A stretch of 64,000 nucleotides of DNA from Vagococcus martis (GCF_002026305.1 NZ_MVAB01000001.1:1222001-1286000); one strand, 5' to 3'; positions 48,716 through 57,191 are shown, counted from the stretch's first letter. The notes: generated by a model from the letters alone, not told the origin. A program made the numbers and translations.

Positions 48716-48851
48716 AAATAGCACTCCTTTTTAGTTGGTTTCGTCGCTTTAATTATAAAGGATAGTGCTATTTTTTACGTCAAAAAAGGAAGAAAATCGA
48801 AAAAAGATTTTCTTCCTTTTAGTTTATTCTAGAGACTTTTGGGTCAGCCTC
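47053..48851 (-). mobile_element. IS1182-family insertion sequence
   Basis: 1799 bp bounded by inverted repeats beginning GAGGCTGACCCAAAAGTCTC at both ends. A hairpin at 48784-48820 (AAAAGGAAGAAAATC with its complement) near the right end may block read-in transcription. No clear target duplication is seen; both flanks are A/T homopolymer-like. It lies between the GDPD gene and the MacB-like gene. Two nonautonomous elements with similar ends are at 52.3 and 55.9 kb. Confidence 0.9.
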
Positions 48852-48869
48852 TTTTTGATTACTTACTAT

Positions 48870-51209
48870 TTAATCAGCTCTTAATGCAATCGCAGCATCT
48901 TTTTTCGCAGCAATACGAGCTGGGATGTGACCACCAATCATTGTTAAAACTGTTGAAATGATGACTAAAATAATCGCATGTTTTGGATTAAGTTGAGCTA
49001 CATTTTTTAAATCAGTTAGTTTATATAATAGGTTATTAATAGGGAACGTTGATGCATAAGCAATAAGGACTCCTAGTGAACCAGAGGCAATACCTAAAAT
49101 ACATGTTTCTGCATCAAACACACGTGTGATATCTTTCTTTCTAGCACCTAATGCTTTTAGAACACCAATTTCTTTTGTTCTTTCAAGAACAGAAGTATAA
49201 GTGATGATACCAATCATAATCATACTAGTAACAAGAGAAATACCAGCAAACGCAATCAAGACATAGGTGATAGCGTCCATTAGGCCACCAGTCAGTTGAG
49301 TCATCGTGCCAGCTAGGTCAGTATATAAAACACGATCTGCTTTGTCTTTGCCTTTATTGTATTTATCTAAGTAAGTTAAAATATCTTGTTTATCACTAAA
49401 GTTATTAGGATAAATTAGGATACTTGAAGGAGTAGTGGTACCACCAAGATAAGCCAGTAAGTTTTCTTTAGCTTGTGCATCCAGTGTTTCATTGTTCATG
49501 ACATTTTTATTACTGTCACGTTGGGCTTTGACAATATCAGATTGCTCATTTTCTTCCACAATTTTGGCAGTTAAGTCATTACTATAGGCAAAACCGGGTG
49601 ATAATAAATTCATGCTAGATGATGGTTTGATACGTAAAATCCCACTTACTCTGATAGTTGTGTTGTTGTTACTGTCATACATTTTTTTATAGTCAGTGTT
49701 AGGAATATAATTTCCTGTTGGGATTTTTTGGTAAAAATCATTATTTGAAATTAATTTAAATTCTTTTCCAACAATATCGTCAAAAGGAATTGGGTCATCT
49801 TCTTTTACATCTAAACCAATATTTTTTAAGGCATTAATATTGGTTGAATTTTGTTTATCAACAATTAAAACGACATCTGTTGAAGATCTTGGGTAGTCTC
49901 CGGCAATCACATTGTAGTTTTCTTGTAAGAAATCTTTAGAATCTTTGTTTAACTTTGTTGGAAATGATGAGATACCAATTCCAGTCATAGAAGACATGGC
50001 TGATTCCATTGAGTTGTTATTATTCGGTGCAGCATTTGAGAAACTAATTGGTTTGATATCACCATCAACATTTCCTAACATATTCATCGCCACTGTCCTA
50101 GAGTAGCCAATACTGTTAGTTAAGTTTGGATTAATATCTTTGATATAATCAACATATTCTTGATTAATTTTATTGATATGTTGTGATTTATCTTGTTCAC
50201 TAAGTTTTGGTGTTACTTCTTTTTTCTTTGAATATTTTGCTTGGTCACTTCCTAAAGCATTTCGTTGATTCATTGATTGGTCAGTTGTAACTTGTGAAAT
50301 CGTGATTGGAAATTTAGATAATGTCTCGGTTTGTGTTTTATCAATTTGGATTTGAAAGCCATTTGATAATGATAAGACAATTCCGATACTAATAATCCCA
50401 ATACTAGAAGCAAATGCTGTCAGAAGGGTTCGTCCCTTTTTAGTTCGTAAATTATTAAATGATAGTTTTAATGCAGTGAAAAAGCTCATTTTTGTTCGTT
50501 TTAATTTAAACTCATTGTCATGGCTCTCTTCTGTGTGAGGCTTTGAATCATTTTTTATTTTCCCATCAGAAAATTCGATAATGCGATCAGCGTAGTCATA
50601 AGCAAGTTCTGGATTATGTGTGACCATGATGACTAATTTTTCTTTAGAGAGTTCTTTGATAAGCTTCATGATTTGTAAACTAGTTTCTGTATCTAATGCT
50701 CCTGTTGGCTCATCACATAGTAAAATATCTGGATCATTTGCAAGCGCTCGAGCAATCGCGACACGTTGCATTTGTCCACCTGATAATTGATTTGGTTTTT
50801 TATGCATATGATCAGCAAGCCCTACTCTTTCTAAGGCAGCTGTAGCATGTTTTCTTTTTTCCTCTTTTGATACACCACTAAGAGTCATCCCCAACTCGAC
50901 GTTTTCGATAATGCCTAAATGACTGATTAAATTATAACTTTGGAAGACAAACCCTATTGAATTATTTCGGTAAGCATCCCAATCGCTATCTTTAAAATCT
51001 TTTGTAGACTTCCCATCAATAATCATATCTCCAGAATCATAATTATCGAGTCCACCAATGACATTCAGTAAAGTCGTTTTCCCAGAACCACTTGCTCCTA
51101 AGATAGCAACAAATTCTTGCCGTCTAAATGATACTGATACGCCATCAAGGGCTTTTGTTGTTGTGCCACCAACAGTATAATATTTTTTGATATTCTTTAA
51201 CTCAAGCAT
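48870..51209 (-). CDS. MacB-like ABC transporter, ATPase fused to FtsX-type permease
   Basis: 779 residues. The N-terminal ABC domain (1-235) has Walker A GASGSGKTT, signature LSGGQMQR and Walker B ILLCDEPTGALD. After a short linker comes one membrane helix (near 260), a large extracellular domain (about 280-640) and three C-terminal helices of the FtsX/MacB permease. This class works as a mechanotransmission exporter for peptides, antibiotics or signals; substrate not known. No dedicated accessory gene or sensor is adjacent. The IS1182 element ends 18 bp after its stop. Confidence 0.88.
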   Translation of the reverse strand: MLELKNIKKYYTVGGTTTKALDGVSVSFRRQEFVAILGASGSGKTTLLNVIGGLDNYDSGDMIIDGKSTKDFKDSDWDAYRNNSIGFVFQSYNLISHLGIIENVELGMTLSGVSKEEKRKHATAALERVGLADHMHKKPNQLSGGQMQRVAIARALANDPDILLCDEPTGALDTETSLQIMKLIKELSKEKLVIMVTHNPELAYDYADRIIEFSDGKIKNDSKPHTEESHDNEFKLKRTKMSFFTALKLSFNNLRTKKGRTLLTAFASSIGIISIGIVLSLSNGFQIQIDKTQTETLSKFPITISQVTTDQSMNQRNALGSDQAKYSKKKEVTPKLSEQDKSQHINKINQEYVDYIKDINPNLTNSIGYSRTVAMNMLGNVDGDIKPISFSNAAPNNNNSMESAMSSMTGIGISSFPTKLNKDSKDFLQENYNVIAGDYPRSSTDVVLIVDKQNSTNINALKNIGLDVKEDDPIPFDDIVGKEFKLISNNDFYQKIPTGNYIPNTDYKKMYDSNNNTTIRVSGILRIKPSSSMNLLSPGFAYSNDLTAKIVEENEQSDIVKAQRDSNKNVMNNETLDAQAKENLLAYLGGTTTPSSILIYPNNFSDKQDILTYLDKYNKGKDKADRVLYTDLAGTMTQLTGGLMDAITYVLIAFAGISLVTSMIMIGIITYTSVLERTKEIGVLKALGARKKDITRVFDAETCILGIASGSLGVLIAYASTFPINNLLYKLTDLKNVAQLNPKHAIILVIISTVLTMIGGHIPARIAAKKDAAIALRAD

Positions 51210-51340
51210 GTGGATCTCCTCTTTTCTTTTAACATGTTCTTAACATATGTTTGTTAATAAACTAACTTTTATTATAACAAAAAAATTTGATAAGCTAAAT
51301 AAATCCTCTTTTCTTATCAAAATCCGATCAACTTAGTAAC

Positions 51341-51582
51341 TTGTCCACATTTTCTGTGGACAAGTGTGGACAACTTTTTAATAGACAGATTTATTATCTA
51401 TATAGGTTGATAATATAGATTTTAAATTTTAGGTAAATTAAGTGAAAATAGTTGTTCGTGTGTAAAGATAACATAAAACCTGTGGATAAACTTGTGGACA
51501 ATGTGTATAAGTTTATAAAACACTGAAAAAATAGTCTTTTTAATGTGAAAAACTATACTGTGGATAATTAAAACTATCCACA
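51341..51582. promoter_or_regulatory. DnaA-box cluster
   Basis: Eight DnaA-box-like 9-mers in 242 bp. TTGTCCACA at 51341; its complement TGTGGACAA at 51355, 51365 and 51493; TGTGGATAA (perfect TTATCCACA on the minus strand) at 51481 and 51559; TGTGTATAA (TTATACACA) at 51502; CTATCCACA at 51574. Two boxes at each end form hairpins. The surrounding gap 51210-51683 has no gene. Neither dnaA, dnaN nor rpmH is nearby. Confidence 0.8.
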
Positions 51583-51628
51583 GTATGTTTTTTGTTCGCC
51601 AATGGGAAATACTTTACAGAAATAAATT

Positions 51629-51666
51629 GAACTTATCCAAATAAACAAAATGAATTGGATAAGTTC
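51629..51666 (-). terminator. Hairpin downstream of the RpiB-like gene
   Basis: GAACTTATCCAA pairs with TTGGATAAGTTC over a 14-nt loop; T-rich on the minus strand. Confidence 0.6.
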
Positions 51667-51683
51667 TAGAAGTTGAGTTACTT

Positions 51684-52163
51684 TTAAAGAGAATTATTTT
51701 CTTTTAAAATAGTCGGTTCAAGATTTTGTATCGTTTTGTATGCTGATTGTAAGTACTCAGGGCTTCCTTCAGAAAAATTATACGAAAAATCAGTGTTTAA
51801 AAAGGCATCAGCCATTTCTTTTGCTATATATGGCGTTATAATCAAGCCACCCATTGCCAGTACGTTAGCATTATTTATTTTTCTTGATAACGTAGCCGTT
51901 TCAATACTTTCACACAAGGCAGAGTATACCCCCGTAAATTTATTTGCGACAATGCTCACCCCCATACCAGTTCCACAAAAAATAAATCCTCGATCGTATT
52001 CTTGATTTGCTATCGCTTTTCCAATGTTAAAACCAACAGAATAGTATGCCTGTTCATTATTTTGGGTAATATCAGTTACATCCAATCCTTTTGATAGTAG
52101 ATGTTTTTTCACATCATTTTTTAAAGCTAAGCCTGAAGGATCTGCTCCCATAATAATTTTCAT
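51684..52163 (-). CDS. RpiB/LacA/LacB-family sugar-phosphate isomerase
   Basis: 159 residues. N-terminal MKIIMGADPSGLALKNDVKKHL replaces the usual Asp-His of RpiB. The family core FIFCGTGMGVSIVANKFTGVYSALCES is near residue 62, with the catalytic-type Cys, and NNANVLAMGGLIITPYIA near 98. Such proteins isomerise ribose, allose or galactose phosphates. Without neighbouring sugar genes the substrate is open; it is longer than LacA (about 141) and lies alone. AAGGAGCGG precedes the start. Confidence 0.82.
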   Translation of the reverse strand: MKIIMGADPSGLALKNDVKKHLLSKGLDVTDITQNNEQAYYSVGFNIGKAIANQEYDRGFIFCGTGMGVSIVANKFTGVYSALCESIETATLSRKINNANVLAMGGLIITPYIAKEMADAFLNTDFSYNFSEGSPEYLQSAYKTIQNLEPTILKENNSL

Positions 52164-52290
52164 AATTTCCGCTCCTTTTCTTTTCTGACATATAAAAGTA
52201 AAATATGTCTAATTTAAGTTTATAAAAAAACATAATATATGTAAAATGATGTTATTGGATGATTAATTATTAGTTATAAAACAATAAAAA

Positions 52291-52419
52291 GAGGCTGATC
52301 CAAAAGTAACATTTTAAATGAAAATCACTAAATTAATAAAACAGAAATCCCATGAATTCAGTCTTTTGCTAAACTGATTTCATGGGATTTTTCTATTTTA
52401 AGACTTTTGGGTTAGCCTC
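52291..52419. mobile_element. 129-bp MITE, copy 1
   Basis: Ends GAGGCTGATCCAAAAGT and, from the other side, GAGGCTAACCCAAAAGT, close to the IS1182 ends at 47053/48851. An inner hairpin (TTTCATGGGATT against AATCCCATGAA) lies near 52340-52390. About 85% identical to the inverted copy at 55867. It sits at the 3' end of the CsbD gene and upstream of the RpiB-like gene and could act as terminator. Confidence 0.82.
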
Positions 52420-52429
52420 ATATATTATT

Positions 52430-52639
52430 TTATTGTTTGTCTTCATGCTTTTTGAATTTGTCTTTCACATCATCAACAACTTCTTCTGTTTTTTCTTTAA
52501 TCTCAGAGGATACTTCTTTTACTTTGCCTTCAGCTTGTTTTAAAAGGCCTTTATGTTTTAACTTGTCATTATTTGTAATGTCACCTGCAGTTTCTTCTAC
52601 TTTACCTACCGCTTTGTCAACTTTACCTGTATCAGTCAT
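52430..52639 (-). CDS. CsbD-family stress protein
   Basis: 69 residues, very hydrophilic. MTDTGKVDKAVGKVEETAGDITNNDKLKHKGLLKQAEGKVKE shows the typical CsbD repeats (GK.EE..G...). These small proteins are induced by general stress; molecular role unknown. AGGAGG with good spacing precedes the ATG. The stop lies 11 bp from the MITE. Confidence 0.9.
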   Translation of the reverse strand: MTDTGKVDKAVGKVEETAGDITNNDKLKHKGLLKQAEGKVKEVSSEIKEKTEEVVDDVKDKFKKHEDKQ

Positions 52640-52824
52640 ATTAAATTCCTCCTATTTCTATTGATGTATCTTAACTATATATCAAAATACCTAAAAAATT
52701 CAAATGAAAGCCTTTCATAAACACGTTTTGTTATAATAAAAGGTGTTTAAAAAAATAGAGATTTCTTATTAAATTTTTGTTATAATTAAGCAGCGTTAAA
52801 AAAATAACATATATGGAGGTTTTT

Positions 52825-53976
52825 ATGAAAAAAAGAGTTGTTAAAATGGTGATGTTGTTTATCATGGGAGTAAGTCTTGTTGGATGTACAGGTAAAACAG
52901 CAGACGAGTTCGTGGGAAGAATGGAGTCAGTTAATAATAAGAAACATAATGACATGACAATGGATATTAGTTTATCTGATATAGAAGTGACGACAGAAAA
53001 CAGTAAAAATCCAATGGTAAACATGTTAGTCACTCAATTAAAAGAAACTAAGATAAGTATTCATAATATGAGGGATAGTAAAGAGGATAGTTTGGTTGAA
53101 ACAAACGTCCAATTTGATTTAATGGGAATGAGTATTCCTATGTCTTTGGTAGGCTCAGTGAAAAAAACACCTAAAATGTATTTATCAACTGATAGTTTAT
53201 CTTCGATTATGGAAATCGTTCAAAGTATATCAGGAGAAACCTTACCTGTGGATCAAGAGACATTAAATTCTTTAAAAGGAAAATACATTGATATTTCAGA
53301 TTTATCAGAAAATCAAAATAAGACAAATACATTAACTGACTTAGGAAAAGAGTTGTCGGTAAATGAGAAGTTCAATCAAGCTTATGCAAAAGAGGTCGTT
53401 TCTTATATTAAGAGTTTAGATGCTAATACATTTGAAAAAAAAGATAATAAGATTACTCATACGTTTACCTTCGATGAAATAAAAGAAATGATTAAATTAA
53501 GTGATAAAGTGATTAAGTCAAATGATGAGTTTAAAACGATGGACACCACAGACTCTAAAACAGTGATCGAGGATTTAGTTAAAGGGTTTAAAGATGTGAG
53601 TGTAAAATTAGCTGTTGATACTAAAAAAAATGCCATGGATTTTAAGATAAATATGAAACCAGCAGAAGATGCTAATGCTAGCGGGTTGAAAAAGTTAGTC
53701 ATGTATATAAAAGTATCTTCAAAATCAAGTAAAGAAACAGTTACTTTACCAAGTAAAGGTCAAATCATTTCCTCTGAAGAAGTAAATAAATTGATTTCTT
53801 CAGGACAACAAACAACCAACATATCTGATGAAGAGTTTTCAGATTTTCTTAAAGCAACAAAAGCAGGTAAAGAGAACGGAACCATTACGGAAGAAGTGCA
53901 AAAAGAAATATTAGAAGCGTATAAAGGAATTTTAACGGATGAACAGTATAGGCAGTTAGAGGAAGCTTTGAAATAA
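52825..53976 (+). CDS. Lipoprotein of unknown function (about 380 residues)
   Basis: 383 residues from the ATG at 52825, 7 nt after GGAGG; an in-frame ATG at 52813 precedes that site. Signal peptide with lipobox LVGC (Cys near residue 21). The mature protein alternates beta-type segments with Lys/Asp-rich helices, ending in a helical SHOCT-like tail (EEFSDFLKATKAGKENGTITEEVQKEIL...). It resembles LppX/DUF6612-type secreted lipoproteins in composition, but no family was firmly recognised. TATAAT-like sequence near 52784 may be its -10 box. Confidence 0.75.
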   Translation: MKKRVVKMVMLFIMGVSLVGCTGKTADEFVGRMESVNNKKHNDMTMDISLSDIEVTTENSKNPMVNMLVTQLKETKISIHNMRDSKEDSLVETNVQFDLMGMSIPMSLVGSVKKTPKMYLSTDSLSSIMEIVQSISGETLPVDQETLNSLKGKYIDISDLSENQNKTNTLTDLGKELSVNEKFNQAYAKEVVSYIKSLDANTFEKKDNKITHTFTFDEIKEMIKLSDKVIKSNDEFKTMDTTDSKTVIEDLVKGFKDVSVKLAVDTKKNAMDFKINMKPAEDANASGLKKLVMYIKVSSKSSKETVTLPSKGQIISSEEVNKLISSGQQTTNISDEEFSDFLKATKAGKENGTITEEVQKEILEAYKGILTDEQYRQLEEALK

Positions 53977-54059
53977 AAAATGGATTTTCGTCAAACTTGA
54001 CTTATGAGTAAATATGACAGTGATCACAAATTTATCATCTTTTTTAGTTTAATGACTTT

Positions 54060-54452
54060 AGTGAGTTGAGCACGAAATCGTGCGAAACAGAAAAACAACG
54101 CTTACTGAGCGTGGAAGAAATAGTTTTAGCGTAAAGAAACTCCTTTCGATATACTAAAAAGTGGCTACCAACCGCAATAAGAGTATTGAAAGGAGGTTTC
54201 TTATGTCTAATGATGATAAAAGTTTAGCACACACAAGATAGAATTTTAAGTATCATTTAGTATTTACTCCAAAATACAGAAGGAAAGGAATTTATGGGAT
54301 TTATTAAAGTAAGAAGTACTGTCATAATTCATGAGAAACAAGGAAATTTGAAATATACATATGGAAATAAAAGTTTTTGGCCTAAAGGATATTATGTGAG
54401 TACTGTAGGATGGAATCAGAAGATAATCTAAAAATATACTCGAGAACAAGAA
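54060..54452 (+). pseudogene. Degenerate IS200-type element and transposase remnant
   Basis: From the ATG at 54203 the reading MSNDDKSLAHTR-stop-NFKYHLVFTPKYRRKGIYG parallels the intact TnpA at 5434. The HUH region is deleted, and the sequence resumes with KQGNLKYTYGNKSFWPKGYYVSTVG before a further stop. Upstream hairpins GCACGA/TCGTGC (54069-54082) and ACGCT/AGCGT may be the old left end. Confidence 0.85.
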
Positions 54453-54461
54453 ATAGGAAAC

Positions 54462-54747
54462 TCAGCCATGCCCAACAATCACATCGGGAGCCCAACCTTG
54501 AACCACTTTCTTTTGGATATATTCTTTTTCGTTATCAGGTAAACCGTCTACCGCAATTTTTTTTATTTGTTTTGTATCGTTGATAATAATCAAGAATAGA
54601 TAGTTCATCGTTTAATGCGTTATAGACATTGTAAATAGTCTGTCTAGATCAGTTCAATTGTTTAGCAACAATTATTACTTTCTTATTTTGATAGTAATAT
54701 AATTCTATTAAAACGAGTTCGTCTTTAGTAAGATGTGTATAGGTCAT
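54462..54747 (-). pseudogene. IS30-family transposase remnant (N-terminal part)
   Basis: Minus-strand reading MTYTHLTKDELVLIELYYYQ... and SRQTIYNVYNALND is the IS30 helix-turn-helix start, with an in-frame stop after KQLN. After a frameshift near 54550 comes LPDNEKEYIQKKVVQGWAPDVIVG, the next IS30 segment, then a stop. The catalytic domain is gone. Confidence 0.82.
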
Positions 54748-54874
54748 TTTTGATTACTCTTCTTGTTTTCTTTGGTAGGAAATCCAACTTGAGTGTATCA
54801 TAAATGATTTTTTAATTGTCTAGCTTAATTTTACAATTGGCGATAAGTCAAAAAATGACTGAGTGTCTTTATTT

Positions 54875-55130
54875 CTAAAATGAGTAGGTTAATAGTTGAA
54901 GGATATCATAGGCTTCTTTTAGACTTGAAGGGCATGATAGTAGCTGATCAATTATCATTGATTCTTTTAAAAGAGGATATTTAGGAGAAGGAAAATTTCT
55001 CTAGGTTTTGAATTCAGAAATAGAAACATTTAGTTAGTTTTTTAAAAGAAATTTCCAATTTGCTTTTAGTTTATTAGCCTCTAGACTAGTCAAATCTTTC
55101 ATTTCTCGCACTCTGAAATCATAAAAATTA
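54875..55130 (-). pseudogene. Probable ISL3-family transposase fragment
   Basis: One minus-strand frame with internal stops reads LEANKLKANWKFLLKN, later FKT-stop-RNFPSPKYPLL and IIDQLLSCPSSLKEAYDILQ. This follows the ISL3 middle region (LKRYWKLLLK...LL...LKEAYELYQ). The rest of 54748-55385 shows no gene I can recognise. Confidence 0.5.
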
Positions 55131-55385
55131 GTGTTTATGTTGGTGACTAAAAATGTTGCTTTCTGTCGTTTCGTTGGAATTAAGTACTTTTAAAACATTA
55201 GTTAATGAAATTTGGTACAGTTTAGCGATTAACGTTATCTATATTTTTCAGAGTGATAAAACTACTAATATGGCATTTTTTCAATAACTGAGCATTGAGC
55301 AGTTCAATTGTGACTACAGTTCTTATAATTGTGGTAATATAAAATTAAATGTGAAAACCATCTAATTTTATATTTATGTTTGACT

Positions 55386-55433
55386 AGTGACATTTTGTCA
55401 CTTATTATATTTTTATAGTGACAAAATGTCACT
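55386..55433 (+). promoter_or_regulatory. Twin palindromic operators
   Basis: AGTGACATTTTGTCACT at 55386-55402 and AGTGACAAAATGTCACT at 55417-55433, both perfect inverted repeats with the same arms (AGTGACA/TGTCACT), centres 31 bp apart. They lie 30-77 bp before the start of the next gene. The rTGACA-N3-TGTCAy form resembles TetR-family sites such as the HrtR operator of Lactococcus. No regulator gene is adjacent. Confidence 0.8.
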
Positions 55434-55462
55434 TAGAAACTATTTATGAGAGGGGAAATATA

Positions 55463-55849
55463 ATGAGTAAAGAGTTGATTTTAGCTAGTATAGCTATGAT
55501 TATTGCTTTAATATCGTACAGTATAGGAGTATTTGGTGAAAGAAGAACAGGAACTATCCAATTAAAACATATTTTATTTTTTGTTGGAGGCCTTATATTT
55601 GACTCGACAGGAACAGCTTTGATGAATCAAATTGCTTCTGAAAATACAGAATCAACTTTTGGTTTACACCAAATTACTGGTGGTGCGGCACTTATTTTGA
55701 TGGGCTTTCATTTAATTTGGGCAATCGCTGTGTATAAAAAAGGTTCTGAAAAAGCAAAGAAACAGTTTCATAAGTTTAGTATAGGTGTTTGGACTCTATG
55801 GGTTATCTCATTTGTTTTAGGTATGTTTGTTGGTATGGGCATTATATAA
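55463..55849 (+). CDS. Small four-helix membrane protein, HsmA/TIGR03987-like
   Basis: 128 residues from the ATG at 55463, after GAGAGGGG; a GTG at 55418 lies inside the operator and is rejected. Four membrane helices; conserved-looking GERRTGTIQLKHILFFVGGLIFDSTGTALM and HQITGGAALILMGFHLIWAI. Family assignment is from memory of the TIGR03987 pattern; function unknown. The operators suggest ligand-controlled expression. A MITE lies right after the stop and may serve as terminator. Confidence 0.7.
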   Translation: MSKELILASIAMIIALISYSIGVFGERRTGTIQLKHILFFVGGLIFDSTGTALMNQIASENTESTFGLHQITGGAALILMGFHLIWAIAVYKKGSEKAKKQFHKFSIGVWTLWVISFVLGMFVGMGII

Positions 55850-55866
55850 ATAACAGTTATTAAAAA

Positions 55867-55995
55867 GAGGATGATCCAAAAGTCTTAAAATAGAAAAATA
55901 CCATGAAATCAGTTTATCAAAACACTGATTTCATGGTATTTCTGTTTTGTTAGTTTAGTAATTTTTAGTTAAAATCTTACTTTTGAATCAGCCTC
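55867..55995. mobile_element. 129-bp MITE, copy 2 (inverted relative to copy 1)
   Basis: The reverse complement aligns along its whole length with 52291-52419. Ends GAGGATGATCCAAAAGTC and, reading inward from the other side, GAGGCTGATTCAAAAGT. The central hairpin (ACCATGAAATCAGT with ACTGATTTCATGGT) is stronger than in copy 1. It lies between convergent genes. Confidence 0.82.
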
Positions 55996-56006
55996 TTTTA
56001 ATGTAT

Positions 56007-57098
56007 CTATTTTACATTAACTGAACGACGACGAATAATAACAGCAGATGAACCTAAAAGCCCTAATCCGATTAAAGATGTAGCCATTTTTGATGTTGTT
56101 TCACCCGTTTGTGGTAATACAGCAGATGTCGTTGAATTAGTCGTAACTGTTGGTATAACAACTGTTTGGATTGCTTCAGATACTGTAGGTTTGTTGACAG
56201 TAGATGATACTAATTCATTTTCTGGAGTGCTTGGTTTGACAACTAAGTCAATACCAGGAGCAGTTGGGTCTTCCATTAAACCATTATCTGGAGTCATTGG
56301 AGCATCTGGTTCAAAAACAAGCCCGTTATCTGGAGCCATTGGAGCATCTGGTTCAAAAACAAGCCCGTTATCTGGAGCCATTGGAGCATCTGGTTCAAAA
56401 ACAAGCCCGTTATCTGGAGTCATTGGAGCATCTGGTTCAAAAACAAGCCCATTATCTGGAGTCATTGGAGCATCTGGTTCAAAAACAAGTCCATTATCTG
56501 GAGCCATTAATGCATCATCATCTGAAACTAAACCATTATCTGGAGCCATTGGCACATTTGGCTCAAAAACAAGCCCATTATCTGGAGCCATCGGAGCATC
56601 TGGTTCAAAAACAAGCCCATTATCTGGAGTCATTGGAGCATCTGATTCAAATATAAGCCCATTATCTGGAGTCATTGGAGCATCTGATTCAAAAACAAGC
56701 CCATTATCTGGAGTCATTGGAGCATCTGATTCAAAAACAAGTCCATTATCTGGGGCCATTGGTGCCTCTTCGTCTTCAGTACTCTCATCAGAGATTAAAC
56801 CATTATCTGGAGTCATTGGAGCATCTGGTTCAAAAACAAGTCCATTATCTGGAGTCATTGGAGCATCTGGTTCAAAAACAAGTCCATTATCTGGAGTCAT
56901 CGGAGCATCTGATTCAAACACTAAAGAATTATCATAAGTTTCATCGTTAGACACGTCTCCTCCATTAGCTTCTTCTGCACTAACAGTGGTTGTTAAGCTA
57001 ATCATACCAATGCTCAAGGCACTTAATAAAGCGGTTTTTTTGAACGATTTTGCAGCTTTTTTTTGTTGCATCATTTTTTTGTAATCTTGTCTTTTCAT
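56007..57098 (-). CDS. LPxTG surface protein with 15 PDNGL repeats
   Basis: 363 residues. A long basic N-terminus (MKRQDYKKMMQQKKAAKSFKK) leads into a hydrophobic signal core cut near VSA (residue 41). The region of about residues 65-285 is made of 14-residue repeats, DAPMTPDNGLVFEP and variants; PDNGL occurs 15 times. The tail has LPQTGE, a hydrophobic helix and RRR, a sortase signal. GAGGGAGA precedes the ATG. The repeats are acidic and Pro-rich, suggesting an extended stalk; ligand unknown. Two longer spacers (SDESTEDEE and VSDDDAL) interrupt the array. Confidence 0.85.
   Translation of the reverse strand: MKRQDYKKMMQQKKAAKSFKKTALLSALSIGMISLTTTVSAEEANGGDVSNDETYDNSLVFESDAPMTPDNGLVFEPDAPMTPDNGLVFEPDAPMTPDNGLISDESTEDEEAPMAPDNGLVFESDAPMTPDNGLVFESDAPMTPDNGLIFESDAPMTPDNGLVFEPDAPMAPDNGLVFEPNVPMAPDNGLVSDDDALMAPDNGLVFEPDAPMTPDNGLVFEPDAPMTPDNGLVFEPDAPMAPDNGLVFEPDAPMAPDNGLVFEPDAPMTPDNGLMEDPTAPGIDLVVKPSTPENELVSSTVNKPTVSEAIQTVVIPTVTTNSTTSAVLPQTGETTSKMATSLIGLGLLGSSAVIIRRRSVNVK
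56270..56930 (-). repeat. Tandem 42-bp coding repeats
   Basis: Fifteen units of about 42 bp coding the 14-residue motif, most differing by one or two bases (ACT/GCT Thr-Ala swap, CCA/TCA Pro-Ser swap). Likely to vary in number by recombination. Confidence 0.93.
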
Positions 57099-57133
57099 TT
57101 ACTATATCTCCCTCTTTTTTTAAATAATAACAC

Positions 57134-57191
57134 TACGTTCGGTAAACGTATATTACAAAAAGAGTATAAACTAAAATAAAACATATTTCAA
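57134..57191 (-). promoter_or_regulatory. Promoter and leader hairpin of the PDNGL protein
   Basis: On the minus strand TTGAAA (57191-57186) and TATACT (57168-57163) are 17 bp apart. The leader holds a perfect small inverted repeat, TACGTT/AACGTA (57134-57150), that could be an operator. Confidence 0.65.

Noticed and set aside
51341-51582. DnaA boxes as the chromosomal origin
   Set aside because: No dnaA, dnaN, rpmH or other origin-linked gene is near; neighbours are an ABC transporter and a sugar-phosphate isomerase. Kept as a non-origin cluster.
54264-54449. 61-codon minus-strand frame at 54.3 kb
   Set aside because: Antisense of the decayed IS200 transposase.
56270-56930. CRISPR-like array
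   Set aside because: Units are contiguous coding repeats without unique spacers; no cas genes in the window.
56191-56950. Plus-strand coding regions opposite the PDNGL gene
   Set aside because: Open only because the 42-bp repeat lacks stops in these frames; no ribosome site; the minus frame has signal peptide and sortase anchor.
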